Source of the DNA: Epithemia pelagica
Taxonomy: Eukaryota > Bacillariophyta > Bacillariophyceae > Surirellales > Surirellaceae
Assembly: GCA_946965045.2 (NCBI GenBank)
Contig: OX337228.1
Coordinates: forward strand, 5,766,001-5,830,000
Direction of reading: 5' to 3'
DNA length: 64,000 nucleotides
Below the pieces are notes generated by a model, which did not search any database, was not told where the DNA came from, and was given only the letters and a program-made list of their open reading frames with translations. Both the position numbers and the translations under genes were made by a program. Of the stretch, positions 12,201 to 20,525 are shown piece by piece. Each line of letters opens with the position of its first letter. Within the stretch, counting starts at the first letter, position 1.

Positions 12201-12847
12201 GCCAAAAGCACAAACCATCCGATGATGATGCCAGTTCTGGAAGAGCAGCAAGACTCGAAATCAGAAGCGACCTTCACGGTGAGACTGTGGTCCAAGGTGC
12301 CTTGACTGTGGAACTAGAGAGTTTTGACGAAGTTGTTCGAACATGGATCGAGAGTATTGATAATCGTCGCAAGCGCCTTGAAGAGCAAGAACTCGATGTG
12401 GACCAATACGAAGCTTCGAGTCATGTAATTACGACCCTCAAGGTTACGTCAGCCAATATTGCGACAGGTCATGGCGTTGTCGGAAAGCTGCAGTTTGTTG
12501 ACATGGCTGCTGCCGAGCTTACCAAGCAACCAAGTGAACAGGGAAAGGAATCTGAAGCAATACCAGTTTTGGGAGACGGTTTGCGTTTTGCTAATCGTTC
12601 TTTGGAAACTCTGGGCGAAGTTGCAGTTGCCCGGTCTCAGTTTGTCCGTTCTGTCCCATATCGAAACTCGACTCTTACTCACTTACTACGAGACAGCCTT
12701 GATGGCGATACAAAAGTTTTATTCCTCGCCTGTGTATCATCAGACTCATGTGATGCGCAAGAAGCAGCTGCCACACTCCGGTTGGCCTCTCGCATGAGAC
12801 AGGTCTCGATCGGCAAGGCAACTAAGCATTCATTAAGCGCTCCATGA
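9281..12847 (+). CDS. Kinesin-like protein, C-terminal degenerate motor (kinesin-14-like layout)
   Basis: A single exon of 1188 residues from the first ATG. Residues 1-470 are low-complexity and Ser/Pro-rich with patches of basic sequence. About 475-690 is Ala/Glu-rich coiled coil, and about 785-1180 is a kinesin motor. The layout (coil then motor, with a neck string LTEVQDLRGIVRVYCRPRP) is that of minus-end kinesin-14. The motor is degenerate. The P-loop is GPKGCGKT near 883, still GxxxxGKT. Switch I, normally NxxSSRSH, reads QYEASSHV near 1045. Switch II, normally DLAGSE, reads DMAAAE near 1072, losing the invariant glycine. VPYRNSTLTHLLRDSL is retained near 1125. Microtubule binding without normal ATP turnover is my inference. 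There is no frameshift or stop, so the gene is intact. Confidence 0.85.
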   Translation: MKGPVLAPSQQEMMMENRVSLNSPRTSSATSENLNNNSRNAGTRKGRRSTGVIDPWSDSSPSSPPPTGNSSPLTGSPTNVLPPTVPTDIVPSPRTLQTKHNDSSAPAGSVRSRTSSKGTLDSNLGDVAMPPNSPSPGRRHRFKEMPVNAQKERAKDTSSLLPLAVASSSSNGIQRRVRDPIEQEQALFEQRLCEDAYGVAVRKINQYGKANLRYVKCVHIDELNDACSSKRSLSSRSAGASTKGRRKASVPDVRKDPQSEKARHALVWGKKKDVQITLDHFTAVRIGKNTERARRNPSPPSRILSLLTNDPKHPALDIEAPTRMDRDKFARAFSRFLDVPLEGDDTNSVHSAEYTPLTSKTTPEPSASSSAPGDLATDPPRLPNGLPLEQARKDTEVPATPNETTKTNKDIGGFWQGAVAAANANRDSSYQSASNQTGSIDGFNLKAVVELPSEKESAEEDKDNDTAVSSLTGHGYDQELVEELHNALNELRVELEDSRAEAARAVKVAEQAIQSAEKTSSQEWHNTVTHKAAEAAAQAQKRSAEAMAKQRVAEERLENERRTAAFWKKQAEAAEEEAGLLQTRAAAAEVQKSAVVEQLEGERSMSKTQIGNMRDHISRLESSKLHSMEEMIEKNRELELEVEALRRDRSTKERNEDLENAGDNPRAGSRRKKPTNVRKKKNEKVLESVQSKGIVSEAKDAPFVERTMKDSSNTASDGFSSDQISKLKEETVLVRQQFDTLRKTTTAELSILPEISKQLTDQVAGTLEASQAEIDRLRARLAMESASRRKLLTEVQDLRGIVRVYCRPRPPSKEEEESSFTMPSQETLVLRLDSTDKRKRQPMSFEFDRIFDPTLPQQDVYGEVQEVCLGVLDGFNITVMAFGPKGCGKTRTILGDISSANGIVSIENHGIQLQALKQLFTIAEHRSERFKDTFSLSIVEVHDDRLSDMLVGTTSGDAKGQLIVADSSSSRRKSQKHKPSDDDASSGRAARLEIRSDLHGETVVQGALTVELESFDEVVRTWIESIDNRRKRLEEQELDVDQYEASSHVITTLKVTSANIATGHGVVGKLQFVDMAAAELTKQPSEQGKESEAIPVLGDGLRFANRSLETLGEVAVARSQFVRSVPYRNSTLTHLLRDSLDGDTKVLFLACVSSDSCDAQEAAATLRLASRMRQVSIGKATKHSLSAP

Positions 12848-13473
12848 GGTTGATGTCTGTATACTTATTCCCTACGCACGTGCAGTTAATGATAGTTTCA
12901 TTAGATCATAGCACAACGAGTGGATGCATCGTTCTTCACTTGCTAGAGGTTCGTGGCCCCCTAGGTAGAATGCGTATATGGGGACGCAGGATAGGCAAGT
13001 TAGTTTTCTTTTGGTATCTTCGGGGGGTGGGGGTTGTAGAAGCGTTATGGGCTAATGTCGTCGGGCATCTGCGATCAGCGATTCGTATAATTACTATGAC
13101 AGTTGCTTTCTCTTCCAGGAGTACTGTTCAACAATAGTCTGGATGTCCCTGGTTCTGTCGCAGGACGATGTCTTTTTGTTTTTGTGTCTGCAGCTGCGCT
13201 GTTGAAGTTTCGTTGAAGCGCAGTTGCGGAAAACTACAGCAGGTACCATAAAGTATAGAGGGTAAGACATGTCGTACGACACTTCGTAAGATATCGGACA
13301 GGGGCCAAGATGAATTATTGTCGACAAGTTTCCGGAGACAAGGTGCGTGTGGTGTGGCATAAAGCATCCTTTGCTTTTTTGTGAATAAGGACGAGTCTGT
13401 TGCTTTGACTTTCCTTCTTTGTTGCTTCCATCTTTCAGTCTTCGAGAGTTTCAGGTCCATTCCAAATCTCAAA
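12848..13473. other. Intergenic region between kinesin and Myb genes
   Basis: No gene is supported. Open frames on both strands here are short and run into the Myb gene or antisense to it. The perfect 10-bp palindrome GTCGTACGAC at 13270-13279 is the only distinctive short element seen. Confidence 0.4.
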
Positions 13474-14469
13474 ATGACATCCAAGGTCGAGATCCCTGTG
13501 AACGAAACACCGAATCTGTCGCTGACGCAAGGCCCTCCTCTGGATATCATCCCAGGGAAGCAGATACCACAGCGAATGTCGTCTGGACTTTCGGCTCCTG
13601 TTACTCCGGTTGATGATAAAGTTACCGTAGAAGAGAAAACAGGGCGCTGGTCAGATGCTGAGCATAATATATTTTTAGAGGGACTTGAGAAACATGGAAA
13701 GCAATGGAAAACAATCTCGACGATGATTGGTACGCGGACAGTGGTACAAGTTCGAACTCACGCCCAGAAGTTTTTCCAGAAGATGGATCGCAACAAAAAC
13801 AAGTCGAAAGCTCCATCAGTGCCTGTTCTTTCTCAAGCACACAACAGGGCAAGCAAAAGGAAGTCACTCCCTTCGTCCCTTCCCTCCCGGAAGAAGACAT
13901 GCAAGTCTCCAGTCTCCCCGAAACAAACAGTTCCGCGCACTTCATCTCTTTCTCTTGTGAACACATCGTGTTCATCTGACATGTAAGTTGTATCAAGCAT
14001 CGCGAAAAAGTCAGTGTTGTGTGAAATCCATATCTGATACGATCTACGTGATGGTCTTTTGTTTCACGAAAGCAGACCAACTTTTGTCAGTACCAGTTCC
14101 TTGTCATCAGGAAACTGGAGCACTGAGTCTCCTGTTGGGGTGAACGAATTCGACCTTGTAGACTCTTTGTGCGATAACAAGGATCCTCTGATTGAGGTGG
14201 AGGAGTCTCTTGTGGAGCCACATGCTGATACCGCACCCCAAGACGACCCACTTGACTGGTTGATTGATGGAGGAATTGGCCACTTACCTGAAAGTAGTCT
14301 GGACCAGGCCCCGATATTCCCGGATTCTTTGGAAATAACATCTGGAGATTATGGTTTGGATGAAAATAACGACCAAAACGTACAGTATCCCGTTTTACAA
14401 GATATCGCGGACCCCAAGGTTACCGTTCAATCTCTCTTTCTCGAAGATGGTGACAATCACCTCCCTTGA
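13474..14469 (+). CDS. SHAQKYF-class single-repeat Myb protein
   Basis: Probable nuclear DNA-binding transcription factor. Two exons (13474-13982 and 14076-14469, 93 bp intron with GTAAGT donor) give 300 residues. One Myb repeat lies near residues 55-105: GRWSDAEHNIFLEGLEKHGK, then WKTISTMIGTRTVVQVRTHAQKFFQKM. The three regularly spaced aromatic positions (W, W, and V in place of the third W) and the VRTHAQKFF string place it in the SHAQKYF group. A Lys/Ser-rich basic stretch follows, then an acidic C-terminal half (FDLVDSLCDNKD, DPLDWLIDGGIG) that looks like an activation region. The start is the first ATG; the frame is open further upstream to 13381 but without an ATG. Confidence 0.85.
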
Positions 14470-14765
14470 AATGGAATTCTGAAGGGCGGAGCCTCCATCC
14501 ATCTGATTTTTTATGAATTATTACATATGTAGAATCAACGAGCTCGGAATCGGGTTCTTGGGGTTTGTTGTTGGTCTTTTGTCTCAATAGCAAAACTTTG
14601 ATAGGAGAATATATCTGCTAGGAGTATTTGTCTATTGTATACTCTAGCATTCGATGTACCCCTAGCCCTAGTAGACATTACTCCTCCTGGATTTTTGATA
14701 TGATAGATCGACGACGTACTAGGTAGGAGTGCGAATCTAGCAGCTCATTATCAAAAGCCCTATTA
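14470..14765. other. Convergent 3' spacer between Myb and EPSP synthase
   Basis: This tail-to-tail spacer of 296 bp has no gene. It carries one exact TAGGAGTA octamer (14619-14626) and two near copies (ATTACTCCTCC near 14677 and GTAGGAGTG near 14723), part of a motif that recurs in other spacers of the window. Confidence 0.5.
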
Positions 14766-16313
14766 TCAGTGAGTCGCTATGCTTTCCAGCATTTCAAAAT
14801 ATGTCGGAAACGTTTTAGCGGTGCAGCCTGGATCATTGATAATGACGTTTACACCACCACACGCTGCTAGACTGAATGTCATTGCCATTCGATGGTCGTC
14901 ATACGTCTCGATCAAAATGTTGTCATTGATCTTATTGTCCTTTGGAGGGTAGATTGTACAATAGTCCTCGAATTCTTCCACCGTGGCTCCCAATTTGGTA
15001 CATTCTGCGACAATAGCCTTCATGCGTTCAGTTTCCTTCAAACGCCACGAGTACACATTCCGAATGGTGGTCGGACCATCGGCAAACAAGGCAGCAACGG
15101 CAAGTGTCATGGCCGCATCGGGAATCTTTCCACAGTCCACGTCAACGCCTTTGAGTTTTGTGGAGGGATCACGTGTGACTGTAATACTCTCAGGTTCCCA
15201 TGTAACGGTGGCCCCCATTTGTTCCATTACATCCGCAAAGGCCACGTCGCCTTGAACACTTTCCGACCCACAGCCACGAACCGTCACGGTTCCACCCGTG
15301 ATCGCAGCACCTGCAATGAAGTAACTTGCGGAGCTCGCATCTCCTTCAACTAGGATGGATCCTGGACTCGCGTACTTTTCCGATTCTGAGATCTGGAAGG
15401 AAGGAGTCTTATCCATATCGCCTTCTACGACCACGTTGACACCGAACTTCTTCATCAAGCCAATGGTTAAAGCAACATATGGGGCTGATATCAGTTCATC
15501 TTTGATTGAGATTGTGACATCACCTTCAAGTAGGGGAGCAGTCATGAGAAGCGATGAAAGAAACTGCGAGGACATTTTGCCACTAATAGAGGCACTCCCC
15601 CCTTCCAATTGCGAGGCAGTGATAGTCACGGGTGGACAGCCTGTTTCGGCCACACATTCCACCTGGGCACCGAGTTGTTGGAGTCCATCGACTAAGTCGG
15701 CAATGGGACGTTCCCTCATTCGGGGTACTCCATCGAGTACATAGCTTCCTTTCCCAACGCACATGGCGGCGGTCAAGGGCCTCATGGCGGTACCCGCGTT
15801 GCCGAGAAACAGCTCACACACTTCATCAGGGGTCGGAGAACGAATGGGACCAGCTTGGCCTGTTACAGTAACCGAATCTTTGGAATGACGTTCCAGTGGA
15901 ACTTTGAGTTTGTCCAGTGCCTCGAGCATGTAGGAAATATCGTCGGATTCTAACAAGTTATCGACTCGAGTCGTGCCGTCACTCAACGCGGCAAGAAGCA
16001 AACATCGATTGCTTAAAGATTTCGACCCAGGAAGTGTCACTGTGCCATCCAAGCTCTTGATGGGAGCCACAGTCAGAGTCTCAGTTGTTTCTTGTTCATT
16101 CGACACGGAGGCCAATGGAGAACCACAACCCAGCCAGTATTTCTGGTGGTGAATGTTGCCGTGAAGGGATCTTGGCTTGGTCGATATCGTCTCGACAAAA
16201 GCTGCTGCCGAGCCAATAGTTGGATGAACAAACGCATTAACGCATCTTGAAACCACACACAATAAATGAATCAAGGCGATCACACATCGTCCCGTTATCC
16301 TGTAACCAGTCAT
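14766..16313 (-). CDS. aroA: Plastid-targeted EPSP synthase (5-enolpyruvylshikimate-3-phosphate synthase)
   Basis: Shikimate-pathway enzyme transferring the enolpyruvyl group of PEP to shikimate 3-phosphate. A single exon of 515 residues. Residues 1-27 are a hydrophobic signal peptide ending SRCVNAF, and the F at 28 starts an ASAFAP-like site (NAFVHP); about 50 residues of transit peptide follow, a bipartite signal for a complex plastid. The mature enzyme starts near residue 80. Conserved sites are [10 protein letters not shown] (94-103), [10 protein letters not shown] (170-179), [19 protein letters not shown] and the C-terminal YDDHRMAM. The PEP-site residues (G, T and P of [10 protein letters not shown]) are the usual class I ones. 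It is stand-alone and not part of an AROM fusion. It is divergent from ORC4 with 231 bp between start codons. Confidence 0.96.
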   Translation of the reverse strand: MTGYRITGRCVIALIHLLCVVSRCVNAFVHPTIGSAAAFVETISTKPRSLHGNIHHQKYWLGCGSPLASVSNEQETTETLTVAPIKSLDGTVTLPGSKSLSNRCLLLAALSDGTTRVDNLLESDDISYMLEALDKLKVPLERHSKDSVTVTGQAGPIRSPTPDEVCELFLGNAGTAMRPLTAAMCVGKGSYVLDGVPRMRERPIADLVDGLQQLGAQVECVAETGCPPVTITASQLEGGSASISGKMSSQFLSSLLMTAPLLEGDVTISIKDELISAPYVALTIGLMKKFGVNVVVEGDMDKTPSFQISESEKYASPGSILVEGDASSASYFIAGAAITGGTVTVRGCGSESVQGDVAFADVMEQMGATVTWEPESITVTRDPSTKLKGVDVDCGKIPDAAMTLAVAALFADGPTTIRNVYSWRLKETERMKAIVAECTKLGATVEEFEDYCTIYPPKDNKINDNILIETYDDHRMAMTFSLAACGGVNVIINDPGCTAKTFPTYFEMLESIATH

Positions 16314-16544
16314 GGTCTTGATTGTTAGTTTATGAGCGCAAGAAGGACTTTTTTGTCACTGGAAACGACGGATCTTTTGTAACTAAACCAAGAACGGTGG
16401 AGTCTCGTTCATCGGAAGAATGAGAGGTCATTGCGCGGCGTACGTACATTTTTGGTCACTCTTGGATCGCGCATGAATTTCGTGCCATCCAGAACCTATT
16501 CTCGCTCGCCTCATCTTTTCCTCGTGATTTAATCTTCTTGAACA
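16314..16544. promoter_or_regulatory. Divergent promoter region between EPSP synthase and ORC4
   Basis: The two start codons face away from each other 231 bp apart, so both promoters must lie here or overlap the 5' UTRs. No TATA box or clear factor site was recognised. The assignment rests on gene geometry only. Confidence 0.45.
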
Positions 16545-18437
16545 ATGACGACACTGGGAAACAACGCTATAAAGGACCATGCCAACACCAACACCGCAGT
16601 CTCTTCTCCAATGTGGCATCTTCGCCAGATGGATGAGATTTTGGATCGGTTTTCGGATACTGCATCCTGCACTAGACAAGGTGCCAACGATCTCTGGCAA
16701 CGACACCACCACAAAGAAAAGAACAAAACGGGTGAAGTAACACTGAAAGAAATCAGTGAGAGATATGCTCCCGTGACTTTGGGCAGACAGTTTGAACAGG
16801 TCTATTCCATGCTGCATCCAGGATTAGTGGCAAGAAAAAGCCAACAAAACGTGTCTGTTTTCCTAGAAGGACGTATGTAACCTCGGCATGCTATCAAAAT
16901 CGGACCGTAACATCAAACCGTAGAGGCACTCACATACTTATTTCTTTATTCTTCTGCCTTGCGTCAAGCTCGTGGCAGTGGTAAATCTCTCTTGCTTGAT
17001 CAGTGTTTGGAGGCTTTTGGCGACGAACTGCAGTGTCTAGACAAACCAAAATTTCGAGTTGTTCGTCTCAATGGTATCTTGGTTCCTGGAAATCACGTTA
17101 ATCTCGTCATTCAAGAAATTCTTCGTCAGCTGTCGACAACAGCACATCAAGATGCCATCACCAACGTGGAAACACAACACTTCGAAAACGACGATGGGTC
17201 CAACCCGGATGATGAGGAACAAATGCCACCCTCAAAGAAATTGAGGAAAACATCTGACATGGCATCTGAGTTGTTTCGTCTTCGACAAACATCTTTCACA
17301 AACCATGTTCAGCTGCTTAGTGAGATTCTACAATTTGCAGCTATTGACGGTATTCCTGTCCTCTTTATATTGGATGAATTGGATTCGTTTGTCGGGTCGG
17401 GCGGACCCGAGCTTTCCGGCCACCAAAAACCCACTGAAGCTGGAACCAGAGATCGACAGCTGCTTCTGTATCACCTCCTCGATCGCGTAGCAACGGGTAA
17501 CTCTTTTATTTCATTGGTTGGGATAACATGTAACTACGGGACCATGAATCTCTTGGAGAAACGAATCAAAAGTCGGGCGGAGGGCACAAAGTTTGTTCAT
17601 TTGGGTCCATGCCAAACAATGAAAGACTTATCTGCTATCATACTGGACAGAATAAATCCCAATGCAACGACAGAACCGACCCTTTCACTTGTCCACTCGA
17701 GAATTTCTCAACTATTTGTGCCACCGCCCAGTGAAGGCGCCGATCCTCTTCAGCAACGTGTATTTGATGGTTTGCATCGCAGTCTTCGCCTGGGCTTTGA
17801 TATTCGATGGTTTTGTTGTATCTTTCACATATCCCTGTCTGCTTATCGCCACGACTGTTGCATGTGTCAATGGAAGGACACGGATGCAGTGACACCATTG
17901 GACTTTTCGTTTCAATACGTGTGGAACGCTTTGGTGGCCATGGGTGGTGCATCGACGTCCATGCTCGCGTATGAGAGCAACAACTCTGCGCTCTCAAAAA
18001 GCACGTTGCCTGATCCAAGGATTCAAGCCTTGCGTGATCTTACTGGACCACAAATGACATTGGTCATTGCGGCTTGGAGGATACTTCGGCGAGACACCAA
18101 AAAGGAAATTGGAACAGTCGCACTTACCTTCGACAAGATGTTGACAGAGTACCAGTCATTCCGTGGAAGTACAAAGAATAACACCGCCATAACGTGGAAA
18201 GCATTCTACTCTCTTATGGATCGTGGCCTGATTCGACCGGCCATGGACCACTCAGGTCGAAGTTCGTTGCAGTACGAACTGGAAGATTCATCTTATCGAG
18301 CGATGCCACCTGCTGTGCTCGGCAGGATACCATTGCACCTGAATACTGATATCCATCGAGAACTTTCCGTTGCAATGAACAAGAACCTCTTGAACTGTTC
18401 TACAGCGTTGAGAGAATGGGCAAAGAAATCTACTTGA
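16545..18437 (+). CDS. ORC4: Origin recognition complex subunit 4
   Basis: AAA+ subunit of the nuclear origin recognition complex. Two exons (16545-16872 and 16969-18437, 96 bp intron) give 598 residues, and the splice reconstitutes Walker A GPRGSGKS at about 109-116. Walker B is ILDELDSF near 241, and SLVGITCNYGTMNLLEKRIKSR matches the ORC4 sensor region (family pattern: cannot contain the ... LEKRVKSRF). The C-terminal winged-helix part includes LVIAAWRILRR and the terminal REWAKKS string. A roughly 45-residue acidic insert with a basic patch (EEQMPPSKKLRK) interrupts the AAA fold near 180. A Cys-rich segment encoded at about 17806-17890 looked like a retained intron, but removing it does not preserve the frame and it aligns in spirit with an ORC4 helix, so it is kept as coding. 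Confidence 0.92.
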
Positions 18438-18531
18438 GAAACTCTGGGGAAGGACTCGTAGAATGTGGACAATCCGCCGGCCAGTAACAGATCGACTATA
18501 TAAATGGTATGGCGTCTACGCCTTAAAACTG

Positions 18532-20412
18532 TCATGTGTTGGTTTGGGCTTTGTCATCCTTATCCAGTGTTTCACCCTGAACTGTCGTATTCTTTCCCCT
18601 TTGACCAATGGATGGAACAACGTAATTCAAGCTTTTTGGACCCATCACGGTTGTGTCGCCTTCTACGGGTGCTTTCCCCACCTCATGAGGATGATCCGGA
18701 CCTCTGAGATCAACGCGACGAATACGATCAGGAAGTTCCTCCATTTGATCCGTTCCATAATATCCTTTCGGATCATTGCTCTCTTGATAATTCTCCGTCT
18801 TGATGTCATTTAATCCCAGAGATTCATTTTGTTCCTCAGTCCGTTGATACTCCTCAATTTCCATTCCTGTATCAACATACTTGTCGTAACAACTGTTGTT
18901 CCCCTCTTCTTCTGCTTGACGTGCCAGGGAAGCGGCATCGGTTCCGGGTGGACCCACGAATGAATTTGCCAGAGGATCTGAGATAACCAATGTGAAAGGA
19001 AACACCTTTCCACTGGCCATGTCTTTTAGTTTCGCCAGAAAACTCTGATACCGTTGGTAGCTAGGAGACGGTGAAGAGAATTCCCCACCATCATTCGATA
19101 TATGTTGCTTCACTGCCGAGTCACCACTTTCAAACGGATTTGCCATGAGCAGTCTCTCATGCATCTTTTCCAAAAGACCTTCAATCGTAGTGTAAAGTCC
19201 ATCGAGACCGCCTTCACTCAGTTCCAGCTCCAGTTCCGGAATGGCCACCCCTGCCGTGTCGCTTTTGAGAACTTCACGGGAGAGATCGTCTTGTGTTTTC
19301 AAGTCCACCGTGATTTTGCATCCATACTTGGGAATTGCTCCACCACCCTTGATTTCATTTGATTTAAAGCCACAAGAGTCACATACCATGGACATGATGA
19401 TAACTTCCTTAAAATGTGGAACATCGGTGACACACATTTTTGTGTCGGTCGGCGCATGACAGTTGGGACAGGTTGAAGGGAAGACCATGACTTCTTGCCG
19501 GCCAACGTGTTGACTGTTCCCCATCCCTGATGAAGTCAGTGGATCCATTCTGTGCTGGTCTTTGGACACATTTACTGGATTTTTGTGTTGAGGATTGGAG
19601 TCATCAATTTTGCTATCTTGAATGGCCTGTTCCGAAGGTTGTAGACCAAGTGCCATGTCCTGATTCGGTGTTCTGATATATCTTTCAACCTTGAGATTTG
19701 GATCATTCAATGGAGCCAATGGATTTTCAATAAACGAGTTGCCTGCTGGATCGTCCAAAATGAGTTGAAAGGGCTCAAATGGCTGAGTGTCCTCGTCTGT
19801 AGTTTCCTCCTCCGCGCTCTGGTTTCCTGACATTTGTCGCAGTGATTCAATGACAGCATGACAGCGGTGAAAGTTGTCCACATCTCCGAGACGGAGGCGT
19901 TCTGGTTGTAGTTCTTCCAGGTTATCAGCTGCCTTTTGTAGGACGCCTTCAATGGTCGAAACGACGCCGCGTTGGGCCGAGGGTGGTATCTCAAATTCAA
20001 GCTTGGGAATAAACAAGGATGCCGAATCAGACTTGACCATTTGGCGATTGAGATCTTGTGGAGTGACAACAGTCAGTTCTAGTTTTTGTCCCTGGGCCTG
20101 TAGTTCGCCTCCAAAATTGACTTCGGAGCTGCGAAAGCCACAGTCGTCACAGACGAGATTCATGACGATAATCTCACGAAAGGATGGAACTTTTGTCGGA
20201 AGCATCGTAGTGACACCTCCCGAGCCTCCGCAGTTGGGACAATAACAGTCTCGAATCACAATCAAGTCATTTTCTTCCCCTTTTTTCCAGTTTTCAGCCG
20301 TTGGTAGTTGCATCATGGTCGTGGTCCAAAGTTTTTGTGGAGGGAGTGGATGGCTCCGACGGGCTGTGCGACTGAGAAGTGGGTCGCGCAATGGAGCCAT
20401 ATAGAACGCCAT
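18532..20412 (-). CDS. ZPR1: Zinc finger protein ZPR1
   Basis: Conserved eukaryotic protein with two ZPR1 modules, known as a chaperone-like partner of eEF1A. From the first ATG (MAFYMAPL) it is 626 residues in one exon; the frame is open for 41 more codons upstream, but these lack an ATG and would run into the divergent gene. Module 1 has a four-Cys finger (CPNCGG and CDDCGFRSSEV) near residues 55-100 and the all-beta domain ending in a VVSTIEGVLQKA string. Module 2 has CPNCHAP and CDSCGFKSNEIKGGG near 320-360 and LYTTIEGLLEKM. Both modules end in the LxxxDPxxNSF motif (LILDDPAGNSF, LVISDPLANSF). The C-terminal 100 residues are acidic and variable. Its stop lies 94 bp from that of ORC4. Confidence 0.94.
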   Translation of the reverse strand: MAFYMAPLRDPLLSRTARRSHPLPPQKLWTTTMMQLPTAENWKKGEENDLIVIRDCYCPNCGGSGGVTTMLPTKVPSFREIIVMNLVCDDCGFRSSEVNFGGELQAQGQKLELTVVTPQDLNRQMVKSDSASLFIPKLEFEIPPSAQRGVVSTIEGVLQKAADNLEELQPERLRLGDVDNFHRCHAVIESLRQMSGNQSAEEETTDEDTQPFEPFQLILDDPAGNSFIENPLAPLNDPNLKVERYIRTPNQDMALGLQPSEQAIQDSKIDDSNPQHKNPVNVSKDQHRMDPLTSSGMGNSQHVGRQEVMVFPSTCPNCHAPTDTKMCVTDVPHFKEVIIMSMVCDSCGFKSNEIKGGGAIPKYGCKITVDLKTQDDLSREVLKSDTAGVAIPELELELSEGGLDGLYTTIEGLLEKMHERLLMANPFESGDSAVKQHISNDGGEFSSPSPSYQRYQSFLAKLKDMASGKVFPFTLVISDPLANSFVGPPGTDAASLARQAEEEGNNSCYDKYVDTGMEIEEYQRTEEQNESLGLNDIKTENYQESNDPKGYYGTDQMEELPDRIRRVDLRGPDHPHEVGKAPVEGDTTVMGPKSLNYVVPSIGQRGKNTTVQGETLDKDDKAQTNT

Positions 20413-20525
20413 CGAACTACCGTCTGTCAGCCTTCCGACAAGTGGGTCGATGGGTGAATCGTGAAAAGGATCTTTTTGGATATTTTTCTGATTTTTCTGA
20501 TTTTTCTGATTTATCTCTTTGATGG
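20413..20525. promoter_or_regulatory. 113 bp bidirectional promoter with 9-bp tandem repeats
   Basis: This lies between the divergent start codons of ZPR1 and the Hsp70-like gene. It contains three perfect tandem copies of ATTTTTCTG (20482-20508) and a degenerate fourth. The compact spacing implies shared or overlapping control, inferred from position only. Confidence 0.5.

Noticed and set aside
13381-13473. N-terminal extension of the Myb gene
   Set aside because: The open frame begins at a GTG with no ATG; the ATG at 13474 is the first usable start.
17810-17889. Possible intron in ORC4 encoding a Cys-rich stretch (RWFCCIFHISL)
   Set aside because: The only plausible GT...AG pairs either break the frame or create a stop, and the encoded region keeps the length of the ORC4 helix before the winged-helix domain.
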